A DNA stretch of 64,000 bases from positions 124,001 to 188,000 of the forward strand of contig RMBW01000001.1 of assembly GCA_004009845.1 (NCBI GenBank). Reading direction: 5' to 3'. Of the stretch, positions 1 through 13,713 are shown one piece after another. The translations under genes and the position numbers were made by a program. The stretch comes from Davidsoniella eucalypti (lineage: Eukaryota; Ascomycota; Sordariomycetes; Microascales; Ceratocystidaceae). The notes under the pieces are model-generated. The model was not told where the DNA came from, did no database searches, and saw only the letters and a program-made list of their open reading frames with translations. Numbering within the stretch: position 1 is the stretch's first letter; every line of letters starts with the position of its first letter.

Positions 1-3000
1 TCAGTTGCCACTACTACCGAGTTCTTTCTATACAGCTATATGCCTCTATCTACTACTCGTTTAAAACGACTGAATGGCACCTGATAGGAGATCTCTCTCG
101 AATTACGGACTATAGACGGCGGCGGGCGAGAGCGGAGCGGGGTGGACGGGACGTTCAGTAGTATCAAGGAAACCATACTTTCTTGTATCATACTGGCTCA
201 AGGGGTGGCATGTACTGGATTTGACCTGTGCAGTAGAGACTGTGGCAATGTGATACAAGTAGCAGCCCGAGAAAAAGCCCATAGCCAATAGCGTTGATCC
301 CAATGTTCCTTCATTTTTAGAATGATATGGTAATGTCAGTATGGATAGTGCAAAAAAAGCCTGCCAAAGATGTCGTCAGACTTAGTGCATTATCTAACTA
401 GTGGCTCGTAAAATAGACAAAGCTACATATATTAAAAGAGACCGACGTCAGCAACACGATGTCTTGCGGGGTACAAGAGATTGATTATCATCAGAGACAT
501 GTAACGAAAAAAGGGACGCCTCACAGCAATTACGAATGCAGGAGAACCCATACAATGTGTGAAGTGAGCTTACTACATAACTGCTAATAGTTATGCGTAG
601 TGATACTAGGAGCTGTCCAAGCTATTCCTGCAGACTAACCAGCAGTCCATAAAATAAGGCATGAAATTGATGAGTTGGCATGCATCTGTACAAAATCAAG
701 ATTCTAACCGTCACTAAAGAAAAACAATAAAAACTTTCCCGAAAAAAAGACTGGCTCTAACCAGTGCCCAAGTTATATACATTTTCAGCCTCAAATTATA
801 CATACAAAACAGGTCTTTTCTGTCTTATTTTTTCTACTTCGGGCCGTTTCCTATCCCGTACCTCTTATTTCTACATGAAGACATACAAAAGGAGGACTTG
901 AAGGAATGGTTTTTTGCAAAGTGATGACTTACACGAATTCTTCTGTCTTTTCTTTACTCTAAGCGTCCGTTTTTTTATCTCTTATTGTAAGCAACCAATG
1001 CGGCCAGCCGATAAACTTCCCAAGAAGCGGCTTCGAATCGATGATACAAATCTGGTCTAGCCTGGCTCGTGTATCTTCGAGAGCCTCTCTTTAGCATAGC
1101 CGTTATCAGTATTAAAACAAGGCTTCATTCCCTCAAAAAGAAGAGTACGTACAACTATTAGTATGTGCTGGCATTTTTTTACAATTAGACAGAGAAAGAG
1201 CTGCAGTGATATCTGAGTCATAAAATAGCAGTACCAAGTCTATAGGATACTCATGAGAACCCTTCCTTCATTAGTATTCTATTGTTCTCTTGAGGGCTAT
1301 TAACCCCCTGTCGTTTTACCCTTCTCAGGCCTCTACTATCAGTGGCTATGAGACTCTATGCCGCTAATATGCTTAGCCAACACCTCTAATAGTAGATATT
1401 ACAGATCCATGTATAGTGTACTCTGTATAGTAGACTCAAGCATCTCTATGTGCCTACTACTACTAAGAATAATAAATGCCTAAATTGACACCCGTTCCAT
1501 CAGGCAACAATAAGTAGCATTGTTAAATGCTACTCGATACCCACTAGCCATTCGTCCTGTTGTCTGCTGTATCGTTTTCTGATTCGTCGCCTCAGTTTGA
1601 ATAAAAAGAGGAAGAGGAAAGAAAGAGTAAGTAGCCACTACTATAACATCTCTGATCCTCCTCTTGACACCACCTCAGGCTTGTTTAGCTACTTTCATAT
1701 GCAAGCCAGAGTCATTTATAGAACATGCCAGTAACACAATGCTATACTACTACAACTGTACTAATAAATGTAACTCCTAGTGCCGGCGGGTGCTTGCCTA
1801 GGACAAACAGAATCAAGACTCCCTCCTCCCCGCCTGCACACGTGTCACTCCCGAAAAAAGCAAGGCCTCACCGTCTTCCTGTCCTGGTCTATTTCTGCTA
1901 CCATGTCTTTCTATCTCTTTCTTTCTTCATAGCTTTGGGTACGATATCCATGACTTATCCTACTATATCATACAGTAGATACAGATGACCCCTTACATTC
2001 ACAATAACCAAGCGGGCAAAGGCTCTAGATAAGTGCATAATGGCATTGCTGTCCGAGCCATCATCACCACAGATGTGTTCGATATCAGATATCAATAGCC
2101 ATGTAAAGCAAGTCGATCTCTCCATCCATTTGCCTAGGCAGGCCTTTGCCTCCAATTAATAAAGAATCTTTGTAGCACATACACATAGGCAGTGAGAGCA
2201 TAAGTAGGAGAGGCACAAAAGAGCACCTACAGGTTTGCCTATCTTGTCGTGCACAAACAAAAACAACCCGCCGTGGCACATGCCTTTATATGTGTGTGTG
2301 CGTGAAATAAATATAGTAGATTGTATACCCAATGTGTTACACTGTACAGACTGTCTTTCAAGCAGCTAATCCAGTATTTCCTTCCTTTTCCTGCTGGTTA
2401 CGGAAACACGTACATAGAATGGGTACTGTGCCAGTCTTTAGATATAGAGATATTACATGACGTGCCATTCACAGCGTCAGTACCTTTGCAGAGGGTTCCG
2501 CGCCCATATTGTCAAGTAAGCAAGTGCTACATAGACCTTTGCAGCAGTGATCCTAATATCGCTATAGATGCGTTGTAGCTCCATAACTTGACGTCCCAAG
2601 GAATAGATAGGACTCTCTCTTCTTCATGCTGTCGATCTCACAGCATATACATATATCAACTTATTACTCGCGCAGTTTGGTAGGCTGAGTGGAAAGGAGC
2701 CAGAGTAATATCACACCATGTATGTAATCACTGCTCTGAGATTTTGATCTAGATACCACCATGAGTCTTATTTCAAAGACATACCAATCAACTATACCTA
2801 AGACCAGCTAAGGACTTGACCAAAAAAAGAAACGGGACACAAAGAGAATTCAAAGAAGACAAAACCCAGCGTATACAAGCAATCACAAACTCCCAAAGTA
2901 AAACTTAGTTACATGTGTTTTTACCTATTTTTATTAGTAGATGCCTGGATGCCTCAAGGTTCTAGTGTTCCTCTACAGCACAGGAACCCTGTATTTTCAA

Positions 3001-6000
3001 TGCAGCCTATTTGCATGCTTAACTACGGCTATAGTAGCACATTTTCTACCTCAACTCTATTGTGTCGCTTGCATCTGCTTATTAGCCAATGATATGAAAT
3101 CACGTTCAAGAAGATGATATAGGCTTGTTATTGCGTTGGCTTCTCGATGAGCGGCCACCAGCACATGTGGTCCAACTGACTTCTCGAAGACAGGACGTTG
3201 TTGATTTTCCCAAAGGTACTGCGCTTACATGGACTATTTCTACTAAGGTGGTAGGCTAGAATGCTGTACTTCCAACACTATCAGGTACGTGCTAGGCTTA
3301 TAGCAGGCTGCCCTAACCTCCTTCTACCAGTTTAACTCTCAAGTGCGCAGCTAATAGAACTATCAACAACGCTAAGATCACGAGCTGTCAAACCAGCAAT
3401 TTACAATAGCTTATATACTCGTGGCACCTGCACCGCACCATAGTAGTTCTTGATGTTATCTTAACTACCAAGAACTGCTTATTGCCGTTAATATCACTTA
3501 TACATCGCATAGCAGATACTAAGCTATCAGAGAAACCCACTTGTCATCTGCACTATACAGTGAGAGAAGAACGCAACTTAAAAGTATGCACTCCTTCAAG
3601 CCCGCTGTCTTGCAGCTTTGTGCTTTAGCGGACACGAGGTTTTCTTCCAGAGCCTACAGCTGCTCGTCGCCCTATACTCCCCCTCAACTAGACTGTACAA
3701 GTATACCTGTACGTACTTGCATAGTTGTCTAGTAGCTACAGATGCTGAAGGGCATTTGCCGCCTCTCAAGCTACAAGGCTACCTCTAGTTTCAATACTCT
3801 AAGGGGTTTTCTATGGCTTACAAGTAGCCCCCAAGCCTAAGCACCAGATGAATAAAAGGATATGTGAGATACAGAAAATAAGAAAAATAGACACATCACG
3901 GCCAAATACGAGGATGGCCGAATGAGGGGAGCGTCCGACCATGAAGACTTTTTTATTTCATTTTAACACTGGCCATCTTTGGGGGAGAAAAGTTGGATTT
4001 TCCGGAGACAAGAGGAAGAAAGCTGCCGCTTGAATACGAGATAGCACATGCTACATAGTACACGAAAAGATGCAAAGGGCTGATTCCTGGACTACACTGT
4101 CATAGCGGTGCTTGATACTGTAATTCCCGGGCCTTGTAGGGCACCAGCCACTGTGTACCGAGAACGCACAGCGCTTCGGTTCTCTTTGTTCTGTTCTTGT
4201 GGCTATTCAAGGTGCCGAAGCTATTCGTGAACCTTTTTTCGATCAACCCAATCGTCCAGACACAGAAATAGCGGGAGCTGGAAAGAAAGGGGGCCAGTAA
4301 GGCGTACCATGTTCTGTCATGGTGGAGATCAGGTAGAGGCTTATCAGGTTCAAGACGATATGTCATGTTGGCGTGTTTTCTGTCTCATGTACGGATGTTT
4401 CGTTTGTCTTTTCAGATGCTACGACACGCTTCTTGATCCACAGTACAAAGTCGATCTCCGACTTGCAGCCAATCAGTCGCGTTAGAGAGAAAAGTTGACA
4501 CGGCGCGTTCCGGCGTGCTCTTCTCTCTTTGCCCAGATAAGCTGCAAGTTTGGACATCTTGACATATACAAACACATATTCTATAACAATCATCCTCTTC
4601 AAATCCCACATGAGAGGCAACAATGAATATAGCTCATCTCCAGAAAGGCGGTGACCAAAAACAGCCGATCTGGAGATGATATAAGAATGTGTCCCTTCAG
4701 GGCTAGAGTAGCTTTGCCCTCGCATCTTTTACTAGATGTGGTCTGCTCTACATCTGTCTATATTTAGTCGATCAAGTCTAGGCCCAAAGGATCTGATTTA
4801 CGTCAACTCGCCGGACTAACAAACCTGTCTTTGTACAATAGCGGCCTGATTTGACACTGATCAGCCGACTGATCTTGGCCTGACAGCCGGCCGTCTCCTA
4901 GAAACCCCTCGTGACTTTCCAGTAGTCTCTATATCCCATGTTTGTCACTTATAGCATGTACTAAGGCGCAAGTACCCAAACTAAAGACAGGAAAATCTCC
5001 AAATAAAATGCCAATAGAAACCCTGTCTCCCGCCGTCTTACATATACACTATCGATCGCCTCGCTGATGCTACAGTCACGTACCAAGAGTAAGACTGATG
5101 ACTAGCTGACTCTCGATGTATCTGAATAGCCAAGAACCTTTGTCCGTCAAAGTCTCCGGTGACACTGGCTGGTGGACTCTGGTTGAGCGAATATCAAAGC
5201 CGCTGTCTTGTAAAGGCGGTGAACCTGACGAGAGAAGACAAAGATTTAATGAAACGATGAATGTCATATTATGGAGCCTGACTTTCGAATATCCCGCGTA
5301 GTTGGTTTATGGGCAGTCTAATGTGGTCTCTTCTACGGCACTAGCTCATATAATTATCTTCTCCCGTCCTCGACTATGCCATCTATTGCGGTCCAGAAGC
5401 GAACATTAAATGCCTCCAGCGATTCCACCAAGTCTGTCCACCTTGGAAGCGGATGCTCGCAAAAGAGAAAACGCACATTTCTTGCGGAAATTGTGGCTTG
5501 AAGCATCGTGAGTGTGTGGAAGTCGCACTGCATACAACTACAGAAACCCACGTTCCCTGTTCCTGAATTAGTGCAGTGCTATAGTTTTGGATCTCTATGA
5601 GTGAGACCCATGGTTCTTTTCAAAGTAGGCTGATGTCTTCATGGGGCCGCAACTCGCTAAACTTGCTGCTAGTTTGACGTGGAGTTTTCTTAAGCTGGTG
5701 GCTGGCCTGTGGCTGGCCTGTGGCTGGTATTAGTCACCTGTAAAATAATGGATTTTCTAAGCCAAGCACCATCTAGAAAGAAAACTTTGCGGGATAGACA
5801 GGCGACAACGGCCCAGCCTCACGATCGAGTGATTTTTAGGTTCGAGCGAACTCTTTGACAAGTTCATACTGCGCCACCGGCCTTGTGAGCCTTGTTTCTC
5901 TATTCATCGTGTTGCTTCTAGCTGTTGCTTCCGCCTCTTTTTTTGGCTAGGCGAGGGAGCTAAAACGGCTTCTTTCATCGGCCACAAACAGCAAACTCTT

Positions 6001-9000
6001 GTTATTCCACCCGATCTGTCCTTCCCGCCCACAGCACAGCGAGAAGGCGGGCAGCAAACGCTGTATCCAGTGTACAGAGTCGGTATATCAAACTGCCTGT
6101 ACAAACAGCACACGGCACCAGCTCTGTCGTGGCCCTAAGATCTCGATGTCGCTCTAAATAAGTGCCGGCTTGCAAATACATAGTTAATCACGTAGTTAGT
6201 TATATGCTGTGTTTTGCCGCACTCAATACATACATATGCTGTATAATTTGCATGCGCACTCCATACGATGATTCTCGAGAGACACAAAACTCGCCATAGC
6301 GCACCAGCGCAAACCAATAAATTGAAGGAGAGAAAAACACGGCAAGCACAGGCGCTACTTCACCGCAAAGCAGGGCCTTTTGGCCTCTAGCTCTGATTGC
6401 GAGCTCTGATCTCGCGATATGCACCATGTCCGCAGTTGCTAGTAACGTTAAAGCTGAGCCGGGTTTGTCGTCAGATCCAGAAAGAACAACAAACTACATG
6501 CATCCGCAGCCGCAAGATGCTGAGGTCCTTCTGTGCCGTGTCTCTAACCATCGATGTATCAGTCCAGATGGCTGAGTATCTTGTCAAGGTTTGACCAAGC
6601 CTAGGGCACATGCTCTGTCCGTCTGCTCCCCATCAAAGTCACGAACACACTTACGCTCAAAGGTCTTGTCCCTTTCATGACTTTGTATGCATCAGACGAG
6701 TCCATAGACGAATATCTGCATGTCGAATCGCTCAGGTACTCGCAGCTAGGAGAAAACTACCTGCGCCTTTGCCTGGTAGTAGCTTTTTTGATTCCTTACA
6801 CTTACATATCTACTTTTCTCGATCATCCTCGGCAGCGGATCTTCCGGGTGACTTGACCATTTTCATCATTTTCTTGGTGGACAACCTCCGATTGCCATGT
6901 CAGGTGCCTGGAATAGCATGATCGGTATATGTAAAGGAAACACAGAAATTGACTCCTAAAACAGTCCGTTTCTCATTCTTCTTCTCTCTTGTCTCAAGAT
7001 ATCTTGGGATATAGCGTGACCACCGGACGTTTATGTCTCATTGAGACGAACGCTAAGTAGATCTGATCTTGCGACTCAGGATCGATTGTCAAAATGGACT
7101 TTACCAACATTGCCTGTACCGTTCAAGAATTGGCAAATACCAGGGTTAATGACGCATTAGGGTTATGCATTTAACGTTGACATGCCATGTACACGTACAT
7201 GTAGATTTATCCAAGCGTTTTCTTTTTGTTCCTACATACGTATATACAGATGATATGTATCATAGCAATAGTAATAACCTAAAGACGAACGAACGAACAC
7301 GCGAGAAGGAATGGTTATAGCCGCGTCTATTGACATAGCCACGGCAAACCTATAGAGTTTCTGATACTTGGACTGATGATTGGATACGACCTCACAAAGC
7401 TTATCCGCTTATCCTAAAGCTCTAGTGATCTCATGGATCTATAACTATGTGTAAATAGCAAACGCGTCTCCTCCAATGTCTTCTCACCCGATGTAAGCCT
7501 GTGACGTCGTTCATTCTCGTTTCCGTAGCATGCAACTCAATTAGGTGGCCATGGGCTCAAAAACTACTACCAATAGACGAGGGGAATTGAGGAAGGATGG
7601 AAAGAAGGCAAGGAAAAATAACTACCTCAGGGTTTACATGGATAGGGAACAGGAGATTTAGTCCTTGTTCTTCGTAAAATTATTAAAAAAAAGATTTAAA
7701 AAAATAAATAAAACCTGGTTCCAGAGTCTTGTTAAAGGATATGATGTAAAGCATTATATGAAGCGAGACGAGCTAAAAAGGAAAATTCATGGGGTACAAT
7801 AAAGTATCAGCAGATGCTAAGATTACGAGATACTTGGGGTCTTGGGTTTCTGCGCATATAATAAAGGAGACGAACCGCTTCCTTTAGACACTAAAATATA
7901 AGAGCCAGTATCAATATGTAGACAAGGCAAATCCTTTCAAGGCCCCTCCCTACCTTTCTTTTTTCCCTCTTATTCTTATCCCATACTTTGGATAGTTACC
8001 TGTTAGGCATTCAAGCGAACAACTTTGCCGCCGACATATTGCGATCCAAGCTTATCTCAATGATGAAATAGTATAGACGATCATAGAGCCTAGCAATCGT
8101 AACAATACGGGCTATATGTACCATGATACCACAAAAACCACAATATTAATAGAGCCATATTCTATGACGTGCATATTGTTTTGCAACGTCTAGCTTAGCC
8201 TTGGTATCTCACATGAAAATATTGGGTAAAGTAAAATGAGAAAATAAGCTACTTGTATCAAGATCAAAGAAACTTCGACGTTTGAGATTTGCGGAGAACC
8301 CCTCACAGAATCAGAATAGAAAATAAGAAGCGTCCTCCTCTTTTTTAAGAAACACAACCTCTGACAGATCGCCTATCTATAGGGAGTTGTCAGCGGACGA
8401 ATCTCTAAAATAAGCTGAACGACACGGTGGTTTTGTCTATAGAGAAGAAGTGAATGTGTGTGTTTGGAGAAGAGAGAGTTGCATTGAGAGTGGATTATCT
8501 TCGATACCAGAAACACCACCATCTAGCTAGAACCAAGAGAAGAAAACGAAATCCCCGTAAGTTTTATCTCAAATCGGGGTTTGGAAAAAAAGGGTTCTTT
8601 TTCTTACACAAAATCTGTTGTGACAGCTTGCTACGCGGTACTACGACTCTATCTTAATGCCCATTGCGACTTTGACGAAACATGAGAGAACAGAAGATTC
8701 AACGATGCCGACAGAACAAGAAACAAGACCCTGGAAGATAAGACCACCCACCTTGTGTAGAGATTGCTACTCGAAGAAACAACAAGCTAGCTAGCAACTG
8801 GTATGGTAGCAGTGTAGCGAAGTAAAGAAACAATAGCTCTCAGTAGCCCAAACCCAGACTTGACACACTTGAACAAGCAGAATTGTAGACTAGAGATTCA
8901 CAGTCAGTTATTGTATCTTCAAACCTAGGCAAAGTCGTATTTCGTCTGAAGGCCTGGGGGATGACGTTGAATGGGATGTGTTTGATCCATGATATCAGTA

Positions 9001-12000
9001 TCAGATCAACCAATCAAAAAAAGCATGCCAACATGCCGTCATGGCAAATAGGCGGCATATACGGGAAGTCAGAGCAAGTCTCGGATGTTAAAGACGTCAG
9101 ATGGGGGGAAGGCTCAGCTCTCGGGAGCACTAGAAAAGTAAAGACATGTATATGCGTCTTTTGAGTACAAAGTCTAATATGCAAAGAAGAGATACCGCAC
9201 TTGTCAAAACTACAGTCAAAACTACAGTCAAATGGCTACACCGCAAATCTATATCTACAAGCCGTGATACTGTGGTGTTACGCCGTAACAACGTGCAAGA
9301 CATGCCATCTCAGATGGGAGAGGCACAGAAATGGGAGAGTTTCTAGAGTTTGAAGGGATTTGTTGACACGCCAATATACAAGATAGTTATTCGGAACACT
9401 ACGGCTTGAAGGATATTGATGTAATTATAAGATGCATCAGTGTGCTGTATGGCGCATCGTCAGAGCCGATATTTGGATTTTCAGCGGCCTGATCTACGGT
9501 CACGATATTTTATATATGCAAGCCATAGAGCTCTGCATGCACATGCAGCGCAAGTACTGGGTTGACGATCATCGCAATTAGTAATGCATATTTGAGCGCC
9601 AGAGACAGTGATAAATCAGCGTGGGTTATATTATAGCCGATGTCAAAAATCATGAACCGTACATTGGCAATATGCCAAGTAAGAATGTCAACTAGTCTTG
9701 CTCCCGCTATGCTTGCACAACTTCTAGGGGGTTATGCATATTGAAAAACCCAGTTCTGCATTCCTGTATAATAAAGTTAAGAAGCTCTTTAGCCCCTTGT
9801 GCCTGGAATGCCCACCTGGAATTCCAGAGTTGACCAATGCCAGAAACTTGGTCTGAACTTTAGGCCTGGCCAGAATCAAGCCGATTTTGAAGTAATGCAA
9901 TAGCTATGCGAAGTGCATGCATAAAAATCCAAGCTAGGCCACATCAAAAAAGAAAATTGACAACCAATATATCATAGCAAAAACGTGGGCGGGAATAAAA
10001 CGCATGCATAAATTGGCCTGGGCTTCGACGTTATAGTTTTTAGCTTTGTATTATGGTGCACGCGCAGAATATGGAATTATAGGCGACACAACGTCTTGTT
10101 CTACCTTGTTTTTCTCCTGTCTATAGCGAAGCATAGCATAATGGTTCTGTCTCTGATCTCCGGCGCAGAACGCTGTGATCTTTTGGCGTACGATGCTGGC
10201 AGAATATAGAGGGTACAGAGGGTGCTAGACGACGCTACGTTTTTCGTCGTCTAAGTCGGATAAACCCTTACGGGCCCGGACTCGTTAGCTCCAAGTTCGA
10301 CCTGTCCGATCATCTGATGAGCATTCGAGTGGTTTGTTCTTGTTAGTATGTGATAGTGATGGGAAGCAATCAAAATTATATGAGTTAATGCCGATGTTTC
10401 AATGAGACCGATTTTCATGCCAATTATTGTTCTTTAAGCAACGCCAATATTTGTACTTAATCTTGGCTGCATTAGGGTTATGTCTTTTGCTTGAGATTAC
10501 TTCAAATTACCATGTTTGTTTTTGCAGAACAAACAGCAATGCTGATTGATTTTTTTTCCACGCTAGTTGTAATTCCAAGTGTGTTTGTATGTGTGTATGC
10601 TCATACGTCCATATGATGTAGTAGGCCGCTACAGAATTTTAGCTAGCTAACCAAGCAACAAGTCCGAGCACAAGCGCCGGCAGAACAAGCTTTACCTTAT
10701 GTATATATGCTATGTATAATAGAATATGCTAGTACATACGATTATCGAGACAAGGGCCTCTTCTACTTTCTTGAAAATAAACAAGAAAAATATACAGGCC
10801 CAGAAAGTCAGCTATTCTTTGTGAACTTACTGCGGCCTGCTTGCTTGCCCAGTGCTTGGATTCGCCTGGGTCACCGTATAATTACGCCGTAATATTGCTC
10901 GCTCATGCCCGCCACAAACCCATGACGAACTCCTGGAAGTTTTCTCTCCTACTTTCTCTTCTCTAGTACATGTTGGTCTGGATTTTTAAAGACCAAATTT
11001 ATCTACGTATTTACATATTATTCGCACCAAAAAAGAGGAGATTGACCCATGACTGTGGGTTGGGCATACACAGGATATGGATTTGGGACAGATGGTTGGA
11101 CAAGATGGTTGGATGGCAGAAAGTAAAAATAAAGAGACGAGTAGGTACATATGTGCCCATGGTGCCCATGTTCTATATGTTCCTAGCCGGGTTAGTAGCA
11201 CGTAGAAGAGGGTGGATAAGCTCAAAATATGACAACAAAGTATGTATCTGAGAGCTTACCATTCGGCCCAGGCGGTCTGGTGGTGTTTGCCCATTGCATA
11301 CGGTTACAGTCAGTGATCGTGGCAGTGACAATTGAGATGGAGGGGGGGGGGGGGGGGATAGATGAGAAGACTAGGAGAATTCCAGAGAAGTGCTAACTGG
11401 TCCAGCGGTTGTCCATGCTAGGCCGGACTTGATCATCGATTATGCGAAGAAATATAGGTAAGCAGCGTATTTAGCCACGGCGCATCACATGGAAAAGCGC
11501 CTCAGCGGAGAGAATGAGAGAAGGAGAGAAGGAGACAAGAAAAGAGAGATGATGAACGGCCATCAGGCAAGCCTCGCGATACAGACAAGCGTGGCCTTTT
11601 TGCATCGTTGCTTTGCGGCTGAGCAATACAAAAGAAGTGAAGTAACAGTTGCTGAAAGTCGTGGCGAGTATGGCTAGGAATTCCGGGTGTAACCTGTTCT
11701 GCGCATCTCTAGAATTAAATTGAGTCAATCTGTCTTTCTTTCTCTTTTCTGTATCGAAAATATTAACAGCATACAATACTGCTGGCACTTTTGGGACACA
11801 CGAACTGGAATTCTTTCTGTAACGGTTCAATGGACTGTTATTAACCATGGCTTGATAAAACCCTGGTAAATGTCTGGGTTTAAGCTCGTTAGAGATACAC
11901 TTGTACCGTAGTTCAGTTGAGCCGCTTTACAACTCAGCAACTTGATTTTCGCGATACTTAGTCAGCACAGAGTGAAGTAAGGCAATTGCTTTGAATTGGG

Positions 12001-13070
12001 GGCATACCATATCGAAGTGGAAAGAGAAAACGTGTGTTTGCCCTATTATCTCTGTACCCAGTGTAGCAACAAAGTCTGGCACTTTTTCTTCTTGAATTCT
12101 TTATTTGTCTTGATACTTTTTTTTTCTTTCATGCCAAGGAGCTTCTGGTAATTACTGCATTGACACCATCTCCACCGATGACACACCCTGGGTTCTCGCT
12201 GGGCCGACCCTGGTCAGAAAAAGAAGTTGCGTATGCACACCCCTTGCCTTTTCAGTATCGCACTCTTATCATGAGCGTTGCTAGACTTGAAAAAAAAAAC
12301 AAAAAAACATAAGCTTCATATGTAGCAAGAAAATGATGAATATAGGGAAGAAAAACACCATCAAAGACACGTCTTGAGTTGACGCGAGAACAGGAGAAAA
12401 GCTGGCTTACATCTCCTCTAGAATATCTGATGTCTCAACCGTACTAGAGAGCAAGACCTGTTTCTTGGTTGAGGTATCTCTGGACCTGTGCTGTAGTGCT
12501 CAAAGTAAAGTCGTAGTGCTCCCTTTAGTCCTGTGGACGCCCGTTTGCCCCTGTCGAACCAACCAAGTCACTCACTACCCATCCCATTCTCATCTTCTGA
12601 TAGACATCCTTGTCGTCGTACTCTGCTCTGTATGCATATTTCGCTCCGAGTGTCTATAAGGTGCCAGTGATTGTGTGAGGACTACTTGGCTGTGAATCGA
12701 AGATGCCCCCAATATCCATCTTGGCCAATATGGGGCTCGGCACTGTGGCCAGTCAGGTGAAGACAGAGAGTGACTGAGAACATGAAGTCATATGGAAAAG
12801 ATATCCGTTGCCCAGCCAGACGATAGGGCTATGACTGAGCCCTCGTGCATGCTGCTGGGCCAGGCCTGGAGATATAGTGGATATAGCACTAGCCAGACGC
12901 CTGTAGCCTAATGGTACCGCCTGTAGAGAATGCAGCCAGCCCACGCCATAGCAGCGTTGCACTGGAGGAGGAGCAATAGATTCTTCCAACGCTGCGCCGA
13001 ATAGATAAATACCCCCTGTACCATTTGCATTTTTTACCGCGCCAGGGTCCTGTCCAGCACCCTCGTCGTT
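1..13070. other. Gene-free AT-rich region
   Basis: I see no gene I can support in these 13 kb. Open frames are short (at most about 125 codons), low in coding character, and show no family motif. I found no convincing chain of exons with matching splice phases, no tRNA B-box and no transposon protein. Visible structure is limited to short repeats: a 12-bp tandem repeat near 5695-5728, a 12-bp tandem repeat at 9203-9231, a G16 run near 11342-11357, two TTAGGGTTA motifs (7157, 10472) and a cluster of ATGCAT-containing motifs at 9.4-10.0 kb. It could hold noncoding transcripts or decayed genes. Confidence 0.6.
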
Positions 13071-13713
13071 TTTCATTTCTTTCCCTTCTTTTGATTTTCC
13101 CTTCATCTTCTTTTGGGGCTTGTCGTTTTTTTCTTCTTTTTCAGAGCATTAAATCACCTCTTTTACTCTTTTAGTCTTCGCCCTTTCAGTCCGTTGACCT
13201 AACGAAACGAACCCCTCCGCCATTCCTCTCCCATCCGCCTGTTGGGATATAACCTGTCGGCCGCCCCATTTCGACTACCCAGCCCTTCCGCCCTCTATCA
13301 TCCAGTATTTCTTCTCTACATGTCCATTCTTCCGTCTTTCTGTCTATCGACGACCACGCTCCATGCGCCATCTTATTCTGCGCTAGACTAATACCGACAT
13401 ATCTCCCTTCCGGCCTCAGCTATCGTGGGACTGGATTCGCCAAAGCATCAAGCTTCAAGCTTCGGACGTATCTCTTGTTTTCTGTCGCTTCCAGCCTCAC
13501 ACGGAGCACCTGACCGTCCCACTACTCAGTCTATAGCAATTGCGGTACAGACGCCTGCCGTTTTGCTTCTTTCATGATGCCGTCGCGCGAAACTCGCACT
13601 CTTGCCATCTCCACCACCTTCTCTCGATCCTAGATCTGCCTCTTTGATTAGCTGCCTGATTCGCTTTCGCTCGAGCCAGCTCCGGCGAGAGCAGTGCCAT
13701 CACATCACCAGCC
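13071..13713 (+). promoter_or_regulatory. CT-rich promoter/leader of the gene at 13714
   Basis: From about 13071 the plus strand becomes strongly pyrimidine-rich (runs such as TTTCTTTCCCTTCTTTTG) and stays so up to the start codon at 13714. CT-rich stretches directly before start codons are typical promoter and leader DNA in filamentous ascomycetes. No TATA box or transcription start can be assigned with confidence. Confidence 0.45.

Noticed and set aside
4363..4725. 120-codon open frame on the minus strand
   Set aside because: No recognisable motif, overlaps another frame, and no supporting gene structure.
5076..5551. Opposing short frames that might be a gene remnant
   Set aside because: Neither strand gives a chain of exons or a family match; too short to support a pseudogene call.
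11342..11357. G16 run as a possible G-quadruplex or functional element
   Set aside because: A single homopolymer run; like the A22 run near 47312 it is most simply slippage or a sequencing-sensitive tract.
11886..11960. A possible tRNA A-box-like TAGTTCAGTTGAG
   Set aside because: No matching B-box (GGTTCGA) and no cloverleaf pairing nearby.
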